DNA from: DASQTB01 sp035642095
GTDB lineage: Bacteria > Actinomycetota > UBA4738 > CALAEC01
DNA: 14,068 nt
NCBI GenBank assembly: GCA_035642095.1
Contig: DASQTB010000011.1
Location: 1-14,068, forward strand
Direction of reading: 5' to 3'
Made by a program: the position numbers and the translations under genes. Positions 6,544 through 12,798 of the stretch are shown piece by piece. Numbering within the stretch: the stretch's first letter is position 1; each line of letters opens with the position of its first letter. The notes under the pieces were generated by a model. The model was not told the DNA's origin. It ran no database searches and saw only the letters and a list, made by a program, of their open reading frames with translations.

Positions 6544-8457
6544 GTGAGGAAACCGATTCGATTGGTTGTGTTGCTCATGTCGGCGTTGGCGCTGGCGAGC
6601 ACGTCGCTTTCCGCGAGTGCCACCCATAACGCCGACGAGCACAGCGCCAACATGTCGTTCCTGTTCAGCTCCCCGAACGGCCGTGACCAGGTGAACTCGG
6701 ATCAGGCCTTCTGGGGCAAGTACGCGTACCAGGGTGACTACGGAGGGTTCCGGATCTTCGACATCTCCGACCCGGCCGCCCCCTCCTTGGTCGGAAACAT
6801 GGCTTGTCTGGGGGCCCAGAACGACATCAACGTGTTCGACCGGGACGGGAACGGACTGGCGGACATCGCCTTCACTTCCGTCGACCGGACCATGACGGGT
6901 CCCAACTGTGGGGCAACCAACACGGCGGCCCACGATGACCCGAACGGTTGGGAGGGACTCCGGATCTTCGACGTCTCCAACCCGGCCAGCCCCACCCAGA
7001 TCGGTTCGGTGTATCTGGACTGTGGGTCTCACACCAACACGCTGTGGCCGGACCCGTTCAACAACCGGGTGCTTCTGTACAACTCCTCGTACCCGCTCCG
7101 TCCGGGCCCGACCTGTGGTCCGATCAGGGGCCCGGCGGCCGGCAGGGATCCTCTCCATGGCGTGATCCAGGTCGTCGAGGTGAAGTGGAGCGCCGGCAAC
7201 CCCCTCAACAACAACCGGGTGACGGCCGCGGAGATCGCCGAGCCGAAGATCAACTACCCCGGCGACCCGGACAACAAGTTCACCCCGTCCGAGCACGGCC
7301 TCGGTCCCGCCACCGACCCCACGCTGATCCAGGGGATGCGGGCGTGCCACGACATCTCGGTGTTCGTCCCGCTTCGCCTGGCCGCCGCGGCCTGCGCCGA
7401 GCAGGCCCAGCTGTGGCGGGTCCGCCCCAACGGGATCCCCGACACGGAGAACCCGATCTGGGTCTACGACGACACGAACGACGAAACCGGCACAACGGGG
7501 GACCCGACCGATACGGGCGTGGTGGTGGACTTCTGGCACTCCTCCACGTTCTCCTGGGACGGAGAGATCGTCCATTTCGAGGACGAATCGTTCAGCAGCG
7601 GGTCGTGTCCGCCGGAGACCCCGGCAGCCGGCGAGACCGCCACGCAGGCGGGCGACACCGGTCGCATGTTCTTCTTCGATAGAAGCGGATCGCTGCTGAG
7701 CTCGTACATGGCTCCCAAGCCGTGGGAGACGGAGTACTGCTCGGCCCACCTCGGGAACGTCGTTCCGGCGACCGACAAGTACCTGTTGGTATTCGGGTGG
7801 TACATGGGCGGTATGGACGTGATCGACTTCACGAACCCCGCCAGCCCGACGGAGGTTGCCTACTACGACGCCGCAGGAGGAACGCCGCCCAGCCCGGCCG
7901 GCGTGAACGGGTTCGACAACTGGACGGCATACTGGTACGAGGGACCCTCCCTTCCCGGAAGCAGCCTGACCATCTACGGCACCGATGGCGTCCACGATCC
8001 CGTGGACGACGACGGAGGGGCACGCGGGTTCCTGTCCATGAGGGCGGATGTGGCTGCCAACGAGCTCAACGTCAGGCATCTCAACCCGCAGACACAGGAA
8101 TTCGTCCTCGGACCCGGCGGGGTGATCCGGTGCAAGGGCAGGGTCGCCACGCTCGTCGGCACGAACGGCAAGGACACCATCGTCGGCACCAATGGGAACG
8201 ATGTGATCGCCTCCCTTGGCGGGAACGATATTGTCAGGGCGAAGAAGGGCAACGATCGCATCTGCCTCGGCAAGGGCCGCGACACAGGGAAGGGCAGTGG
8301 CGGTAAGGACCGGATCCTGGGTCAGCAGAAGAACGACAGGCTGTCCGGCGGTCCGAGCAACGACAGGCTGAACGGTGGATCCGGAAGGGACCGTTGCAAC
8401 GGCGGTCCCGGGACGGACAGGGCCAGGGCCTGCGAGAGGGAGACGGCCATCCCGTAA
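6544..8457 (+). CDS. Secreted LVIVD-repeat beta-propeller with RTX-type tail (P1)
   Basis: A 637-residue exported protein. The signal peptide is 1-26 (ends SASA-TH). Residues about 35-515 carry LVIVD-type repeats, clearest at 69-83 (FRIFDISDPAAPSLV), 139-153 and 424-440, so a beta-propeller is expected. DRDGNGLAD (99-107) looks like a calcium loop. Eight cysteines (88, 122, 160, 191, 268, 284, 355, 399) and His163, His269, His332 and His402 recur in P3 and P4. From Cys530 the tail has degenerate Gly-Asp-rich RTX nonapeptides, probably calcium-binding, with Cys574, Cys618 and Cys630. The tail begins just after RHLNPQT, where P3 ends. Start is GTG at 6544 with GGAGG six bases before. Function is unknown; an extracellular or surface role is likely. 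Confidence 0.9.
   Translation: MRKPIRLVVLLMSALALASTSLSASATHNADEHSANMSFLFSSPNGRDQVNSDQAFWGKYAYQGDYGGFRIFDISDPAAPSLVGNMACLGAQNDINVFDRDGNGLADIAFTSVDRTMTGPNCGATNTAAHDDPNGWEGLRIFDVSNPASPTQIGSVYLDCGSHTNTLWPDPFNNRVLLYNSSYPLRPGPTCGPIRGPAAGRDPLHGVIQVVEVKWSAGNPLNNNRVTAAEIAEPKINYPGDPDNKFTPSEHGLGPATDPTLIQGMRACHDISVFVPLRLAAAACAEQAQLWRVRPNGIPDTENPIWVYDDTNDETGTTGDPTDTGVVVDFWHSSTFSWDGEIVHFEDESFSSGSCPPETPAAGETATQAGDTGRMFFFDRSGSLLSSYMAPKPWETEYCSAHLGNVVPATDKYLLVFGWYMGGMDVIDFTNPASPTEVAYYDAAGGTPPSPAGVNGFDNWTAYWYEGPSLPGSSLTIYGTDGVHDPVDDDGGARGFLSMRADVAANELNVRHLNPQTQEFVLGPGGVIRCKGRVATLVGTNGKDTIVGTNGNDVIASLGGNDIVRAKKGNDRICLGKGRDTGKGSGGKDRILGQQKNDRLSGGPSNDRLNGGSGRDRCNGGPGTDRARACERETAIP
8158..8421 (+). repeat. RTX-like Gly-Asp nonapeptide repeats (coding, P1 tail)
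   Basis: Residues 539-626 of P1 repeat a Gly-x-Gly-x-Asp-x-hydrophobic unit about every nine residues, for example GTNGKDTIV, GTNGNDVIA, GGNDIV, GGPSNDRLN and GGSGRDRCN. Many copies are degenerate, with Lys or Ser in place of Gly. RTX repeats bind calcium and fold as a beta-roll after export. Confidence 0.75.
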
Positions 8458-8477
8458 GGCCAGCCTTCCCTTCAGTC

Positions 8478-8507
8478 AGGAGAGCCGCCCTTCGGGGCGG
8501 CTCTCCT
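8478..8507 (+). terminator. Hairpin terminator after P1
   Basis: A perfect 13-bp stem (8478-8490 with 8495-8507) capped by a TTCG tetraloop closed by C-G, starting 20 bp after the P1 stop. There is no T-tract, only CT-rich sequence. Such strong stems without U-tract are frequent 3' ends in high-GC Actinomycetota. It would insulate P1 from P2. Confidence 0.8.
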
Positions 8508-8764
8508 CCTTCCCCCGAAGCTCGGCGCCCGGGCAGGGAGTATGCACGGATGGATCTTCCGGGACAAGATGTACGGTTCCGGAAGAAAAGGCGCGAGCGT
8601 CCGGACTTGCGAAAGGTGGCACCTTGCACAATGATTGGGCTCTTCGAAGACCGCAGGGCGCGGTCGCCTCGCCCGAGGGGGTGATGCCGCAGGACCGGAA
8701 GGCTCGTTCGCCCGCTCGATCGCACGCACGCCGCAACAAGAGTCGCGGAATCCAAGGAGGGATA
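8508..8764 (+). promoter_or_regulatory. Control region and leader of P2
   Basis: No gene is visible here. TCTTCCGG (8555-8562) and CCGGAAGA (8579-8586) form an 8-bp inverted repeat, a possible operator. TTGCGA (8607-8612) matches the -35 form of P3 and P4, but the -10 near 8630-8635 (AATGAT) is poor. The leader-box counterpart is CGAGGGGGTGATGCCGC (8674-8690). TCTTCGAAGA (8641-8650) is a 10-bp palindrome. The ribosome site AAGGAGGG is at 8754-8761. Confidence 0.5.
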
Positions 8765-10648
8765 ATGCGGAAGCGATATCTCGCGGTCCTCGTGACCTTC
8801 GCCCTGTCGATGAGCGTCACGGGAAGCGCCCAAGCGCAGACTCACCTGGGGCCGGTCGCGCATAACGTGAGCCTCGTCGGCGAGCTCGACCTCACGACCG
8901 AGCAGCAGGATGGCATCGCCGACGTCGGGTACTTCAAGGGCTTCGCCTATCTCGCCGCCCGAGACTCCGACCCTGCGGACTGCCCGACAGCCGGCGGGGT
9001 GCACGTGGTGGACGTGCGGGATCCCGCGAACCCCGTGAAGATCGGGTTCATCCCCTCACTCCGGGGTGAGTTCCCCGGAGAGGGCGTCCACGTGATGGAA
9101 GTCCATACGCCCTCTTTCGACGGGGACATCCTGCTCACCAACAACGAGGCATGTTCCTCGGCGACGCCGACCGTGCTGGGGATGTCGATCTGGGACGTCA
9201 CGGACCCGTTCAACCCTGTCAAGCTGAACCAGTTCGGTGACGCCGACCCCCCGCCAGCCCTGTTCAGCACGGGCACCTACCACAGCATCCACAGCGTCCA
9301 GGGCTTCACCCAGGGGAACAAGGCGTACGCAGTGATGATCGACAACGAGGAGGGGTCCGGTGCCCCGTTCAAGGACGTCGACATCGTCGACATCACCAAC
9401 CCGGCGGCGCCGGTCATCGTCTCGGAGGTCGGTCTGGACGACTGGCCGGGTGCCCAGGCTCCCCTGGCGAATGGAGACACCGTCTTCCACCACGACGTTC
9501 AGTTCAAGCGGATCGGAGGGAACGACTTCCTGGCCGTGTCCTACTGGGATGCGGGACAGGTCCTCCTGAACGTCGACAACCCGGCCAACCCGGTGTTCGT
9601 CGGTGACTCGAACTACTTGAGCCCCGACCCAGAGACCGGGTTCGAGATCTCGGAGGGGAACAGCCACCAGTCCTATTGGAGCAGCAACAGCAGGTTCCTC
9701 ATCTCGACGGACGAGGACTTCGCCCCGTTCCGGACGCTCTTCGAGATCACCACGGGGACGAACGCCGGCGCCTTCGGTGCCGGGGAGTTCGGTTGGACCC
9801 CTCCGATCACCAACGAGCCGGATGAGATGATCAACGGCCCCACGGTGTTCGGAGGCCGGGGCTGCTTCGCGGCCGGCCCCAACGCCGGCCCAGACGCCGC
9901 CGGCGACCCCCAGCCGCCGCCAGCCAGCGCCATCCTCGCGGATCCCGGGGAGGAGAAGACGGTGGTCTTCTCCCGCGGCGGCTGCTTCTTCTCCACGAAG
10001 GTGGCCGCGGGCCAGGACCTCGGCTACGACGCGGTGATCGTCGGCCAGAGCCACGGGGGAACGCGGAACGGCATCCTGGCCGACGGGTTCTTCTGTGGAG
10101 GCCAGGGGCACGACTACGACGAGCAGATCCCGGCCATCTGCACCGGGCACAGGGCCATGCACCTGCTGTTCAACGATCCGCCGGAGTACACCGGTCCGGA
10201 GGGCACCGACATCCCGGTAGGTACGCCCGGGGAGCGGTACCAGGCCACTGGCGCGTTCGATGGTTGGGGGTACGTGAACCTGCACGACGCCACGAACCCC
10301 AACCTCCCCATCGTCGACACCTACGCCATCCCCGAGGCCCTGGACCCGGACTTGGCCACGGGGGCCGGCACCCTTTCCGTCCACGAGGTCAAGACCGACC
10401 CTCGGGACGAGAACCTGGCGTACTTCTCCTACTACGACGCGGGATTCAGGGTCGCTCGGTTCAACAGGAAGGGGCTCACCGAGGTGGGCGCGTTCATCGA
10501 CGAGGGTGGCTCCCACTACTGGGGGGTGTTCCCGATCGGGAATGAGACTGTCGGCCACGGTTACTCCCCGCCCATCAGCGGCGATAACCCACTGGTGTTG
10601 CTGAGCCACATCGACTTCGGCCTGCACATCGTCCAGTACACGGGCTAG
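8765..10648 (+). CDS. Secreted LVIVD-repeat protein with inserted PA-like domain (P2)
   Basis: A 627-residue exported protein with signal peptide 1-24 (ends AQA-QT). LVIVD repeats occur at about 78-95 (GVHVVDVRDPANPVKIGF), 140-157, 205-222, 264-281, 502-520 and 561-577. The series is interrupted at about 325-475 by a protease-associated (PA)-like domain, with VVFSRGGCFFSTKVAAG (400-416) and YDAVIVGQSHGG (421-432) as in PA domains of secreted proteases; no protease catalytic domain is present. Histidines recur in the propeller: EVHT (114), HSIH (173, 176), FHHD (242, 243), SHQ (301), VHE (540) and SHYWG (584). ATG at 8765 was chosen for its GGAGG site and the signal peptide; an upstream in-frame ATG at 8684 lacks both. 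P2 is the most divergent of the four. Function is unknown. Confidence 0.88.
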   Translation: MRKRYLAVLVTFALSMSVTGSAQAQTHLGPVAHNVSLVGELDLTTEQQDGIADVGYFKGFAYLAARDSDPADCPTAGGVHVVDVRDPANPVKIGFIPSLRGEFPGEGVHVMEVHTPSFDGDILLTNNEACSSATPTVLGMSIWDVTDPFNPVKLNQFGDADPPPALFSTGTYHSIHSVQGFTQGNKAYAVMIDNEEGSGAPFKDVDIVDITNPAAPVIVSEVGLDDWPGAQAPLANGDTVFHHDVQFKRIGGNDFLAVSYWDAGQVLLNVDNPANPVFVGDSNYLSPDPETGFEISEGNSHQSYWSSNSRFLISTDEDFAPFRTLFEITTGTNAGAFGAGEFGWTPPITNEPDEMINGPTVFGGRGCFAAGPNAGPDAAGDPQPPPASAILADPGEEKTVVFSRGGCFFSTKVAAGQDLGYDAVIVGQSHGGTRNGILADGFFCGGQGHDYDEQIPAICTGHRAMHLLFNDPPEYTGPEGTDIPVGTPGERYQATGAFDGWGYVNLHDATNPNLPIVDTYAIPEALDPDLATGAGTLSVHEVKTDPRDENLAYFSYYDAGFRVARFNRKGLTEVGAFIDEGGSHYWGVFPIGNETVGHGYSPPISGDNPLVLLSHIDFGLHIVQYTG

Positions 10649-10677
10649 GACGAATCGAGCTGGAGTCGTCGGCAAGC

Positions 10678-10710
10678 GAAGGGCCCCCGGGGAACGCCCG
10701 GGGGCCCTTC
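10678..10710 (+). terminator. Hairpin terminator after P2
   Basis: A perfect 14-bp stem (10678-10691 with 10697-10710) with a GAACG loop, 29 bp after the P2 stop and without a T-tract. The core resembles the P3 terminator (both contain GGCCCCCGGG-type arms). Confidence 0.8.
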
Positions 10711-10766
10711 CCATCCGCCCGAATCCCCGTGGAGCCGATCCGCGTATACCGACCGGGAGACCAGAT

Positions 10767-10796
10767 TTGCGTAGGGAAATGGGCCCGGTCTAGACT
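10767..10796 (+). promoter_or_regulatory. Promoter of P3
   Basis: TTGCGT (10767-10772), 18-bp spacer, TAGACT (10791-10796). P4 has the same arrangement with the same spacing (TTGCGA, TACACT), which supports both. The predicted start near 10803 gives a leader of about 148 nt. Confidence 0.65.
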
Positions 10797-10847
10797 TCTG
10801 GCCGCTCCACGGGGCTGTTCCCCGACGGACACGGCGGCAGAGCCAGT

Positions 10848-10869
10848 GAGGAGGTGATGCGCCGAGCCC
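10848..10869 (+). promoter_or_regulatory. Leader Shine-Dalgarno-like box, P3 copy
   Basis: A 22-bp sequence beginning GAGGAGGTGATGCGCC, identical to 12704-12725 before P4. It contains GGAGGTGAT, a nine-base complement of the 16S tail, yet lies about 95 nt before the true ATG. The 5-bp hairpin CGGGG-CTGTT-CCCCG (10810-10824) precedes it, and a 7-bp inverted repeat CGGAGCT-CA-AGCTCCG (10901-10916) follows. Confidence 0.6.
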
Positions 10870-10950
10870 GAAACGTGGCCCATGGGACGAACCGGGTAGT
10901 CGGAGCTCAAGCTCCGCGCCCATCCCGATTCTTCTTACGGAGGTGATCCG

Positions 10951-12531
10951 ATGCAACGGTTGCTACGGGTGGTGCTCCCGAGCGTCTTCGCGCTCGGGCT
11001 GGCCACCTGGGCGTTCCCCGTGAGCGCTCAGACCGGGGACAGCTCTTTCAAGATGTCGGAGGACTTCACGTCACCGAACCAGGCGACGAACTCCGACCTG
11101 GCGTTCTGGGGGGACTACGCGTTCGTCGGCTACTACACCGGCGGCGCTGGGTTCCCGCCCGGCACCGGGCCTCGCGGCGGCGTGCGGATCTTCGACATCT
11201 CGGATCCGGCCAGCCCCAGCCTGGTACGCGACTTCGCGTGCGACGGCGCACAGAACGACCCCATCCTGTGGGACCGCAACGGCAACGGGGTGCCCGACCT
11301 GCTCCTGCTGGCGGTCGACACCACGATGGCCAGTCCGAACTGCGGGGCGGCACGCGTGGCCGGTGGCACCCCCACCGGCTGGGAGGGCGTCCGCGTCTTC
11401 ACGATGAGCGACGACCCGGCGAATCCGTTCCAGACGATCACGCCGGTGGACATGCAGTACGCCGACTGCGGCGCGCACACCATCACCGCATGGACCGGGT
11501 TCGCGGAGGACGCCACGAACCCGCGCCTGATCGTCTATATCTCGTCGTACCCGCTGGGAGCGGGACCGACCTGCGGTGACACGGAGTTCGCGAACACCGC
11601 CAACCCGTACGACGAGGATCCGCCTACCGGGCCGCTGCACGGCGTGATCCAGGTCCTCTCGGTGCCGCTCAACAACCCGGCGGCCACGACGGAGATCGCC
11701 TCGCCGCGGATCACCTATCCGGGCGATCCCGACGGCAGGATGGAGTGGGGCGAGAAGGGTCTCCCCAGCCCGCCCTTCGAACCGGCCGCGGTCGCCTGCC
11801 ACGACATCGTGGTCCACATGGAGCACAACCTCGCCGGCGCGGCGTGCGCCGAGCAGGGCCAGGTGTGGGAGATCGATCCCAACACGGGGATCCCGGACAC
11901 GCTGAACCCAGTATCGGTCGGTGACGACGAGGTCAGCTCGGGCGGCACGGGTCAGTTCCCCGGGGCCATCGACTTCTTCCACTCGGTGATGTTCGACAAC
12001 GAGGGTGAGGTCGTGAACTGGGTCGATGAGTCATTCGGCACGGGCTGCCCGACCATGACCACCTATCAGCCCCGGCCTTGGAACCCCGCGGGCGGGACCC
12101 ACAAGACCGGCAGGATGTTCTTCTCCGACCTGGAGGGGAACTTCCTGAGCGAGTTCCACGTTGGCGACCTGCGGCCTGACACATCGCCCGGGGAGTACTG
12201 CTCCGCCCACATGGGCATGCAGGTCATGAACATCCAAAGGGACCTCCTGGTGAACGCCTGGTACTCGGGAGGGGTCGACGTGATCGACTTCACCAAGGCG
12301 GACAGGCTGAAGGAGGTCGCGCACTACGACCCGGATCGGATCTCGGGCACGTGGTCCGCGTACCCCTACCTGGGTCCGCGGTACTCCACCGGCCCCGGCA
12401 TCCCGGTGTACGCCTCGGACGGGGTGCTCAATAACGGGCTCGCGCAGGGGATGGTGGTGTACCGGACCCTGATCCAGAAACCGGGTCAGGCACAGCTGGT
12501 GGATCACCTCAACCCGCAGACGATGGACTAG
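10951..12531 (+). CDS. Secreted LVIVD-repeat beta-propeller (P3)
   Basis: A 526-residue exported protein, signal peptide 1-26 (ends PVSA-QT). LVIVD-like repeats lie near 77-95 (GVRIFDISDPASPSLVRDF), 146-164, 232-250, 387-402 and 441-460. DRNGNGVPD (108-116) is a probable calcium loop. The eight shared cysteines are 97, 131, 173, 208, 283, 299, 366 and 417; the four shared histidines are 176 (CGAHT), 284 (ACHDI), 344 (FFHS) and 420 (CSAH). No anchor or tail: the protein stops right after HLNPQT, so it is the bare domain. ATG at 10951 has GGAGGTGATCC before it, an exceptionally long ribosome-site match. It is very similar to P4. Histidines at four propeller positions suggest a bound metal, by analogy with other metal-binding propellers; the activity is unknown. 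Confidence 0.9.
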   Translation: MQRLLRVVLPSVFALGLATWAFPVSAQTGDSSFKMSEDFTSPNQATNSDLAFWGDYAFVGYYTGGAGFPPGTGPRGGVRIFDISDPASPSLVRDFACDGAQNDPILWDRNGNGVPDLLLLAVDTTMASPNCGAARVAGGTPTGWEGVRVFTMSDDPANPFQTITPVDMQYADCGAHTITAWTGFAEDATNPRLIVYISSYPLGAGPTCGDTEFANTANPYDEDPPTGPLHGVIQVLSVPLNNPAATTEIASPRITYPGDPDGRMEWGEKGLPSPPFEPAAVACHDIVVHMEHNLAGAACAEQGQVWEIDPNTGIPDTLNPVSVGDDEVSSGGTGQFPGAIDFFHSVMFDNEGEVVNWVDESFGTGCPTMTTYQPRPWNPAGGTHKTGRMFFSDLEGNFLSEFHVGDLRPDTSPGEYCSAHMGMQVMNIQRDLLVNAWYSGGVDVIDFTKADRLKEVAHYDPDRISGTWSAYPYLGPRYSTGPGIPVYASDGVLNNGLAQGMVVYRTLIQKPGQAQLVDHLNPQTMD

Positions 12532-12558
12532 CGCGGGTCGTACTCGGCACGACGGAAC

Positions 12559-12584
12559 CGGCCCCCGGGGCAACCCGGGGGCCG
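12559..12584 (+). terminator. Hairpin terminator after P3
   Basis: A perfect 11-bp GC stem (12559-12569 with 12574-12584) with a GCAA tetraloop, 27 bp after the P3 stop, followed by a weak TTCTCTT tract. Confidence 0.8.
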
Positions 12585-12628
12585 TTCTCTTCCATCCGTC
12601 GGCCGGCGAAGCGCTGTGCTCGGTCGAT

Positions 12629-12658
12629 TTGCGAGCCGGTGTCGCGGCCGTCTACACT
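12629..12658 (+). promoter_or_regulatory. Promoter of P4
   Basis: TTGCGA (12629-12634), 18-bp spacer, TACACT (12653-12658), matching the P3 promoter in form and spacing. The predicted start near 12665 gives a leader of about 134 nt. Confidence 0.65.
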
Positions 12659-12703
12659 TCGGTCCTCCGGGCTTCCCCCTGTGGGAGCGGCGACGAACCG
12701 CAA

Positions 12704-12725
12704 GAGGAGGTGATGCGCCGAGCCC
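12704..12725 (+). promoter_or_regulatory. Leader Shine-Dalgarno-like box, P4 copy
   Basis: Identical over 22 bp to the P3 leader box and about 86-95 nt before the P4 ATG. Sequence between box and ATG differs strongly from P3 apart from the final GGAGGTGA ribosome site, so the box itself appears to be conserved. Confidence 0.6.
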
Positions 12726-12798
12726 ATACCCTGAGCCCACCCGGTGACCGGAGCAGACGGCCCCGGCGCCATCCCTCTCTCACCATGGAGGTGACGGT

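Noticed and set aside
6517..8079. 520-codon open frame antisense to P1; similar frames at 9056-10714 and 12652-14022 antisense to P2 and P4
   Set aside because: Low-complexity Val/Arg/Gly/Asp-rich translations mirror the coding strand. No signal peptide, domain or ribosome site supports them.
8158..8421. Tandem DNA repeat or CRISPR-like array
   Set aside because: The periodicity is in the protein (RTX units) and DNA copies are too divergent; there are no uniform repeats or spacers.
8375..8764. In-frame N-terminal extension of P2 (including an ATG at 8684)
   Set aside because: It would bury the clear signal peptide at MRKRYLAVLV, which has its own GGAGG site. The extension crosses the P1 terminator-promoter region and is Arg/Pro-rich.
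10857..10946. 29-residue upstream ORF (MRRARNVAHG...) in the P3 leader ending within the P3 ribosome site
   Set aside because: Attractive as a leader peptide, but the equivalent frame in P4 diverges after MRRA and runs out of frame past the P4 start, in P2 it is in frame with no stop, and the ATG is only two bases from GGAGG. The RNA box is conserved, not the peptide.
6419..12798. Known riboswitch classes (c-di-AMP, c-di-GMP, cobalamin, fluoride, SAH) in the four leaders
   Set aside because: Short similarities occur, such as GGTGATG, but none has the conserved cores or junctions of these classes.
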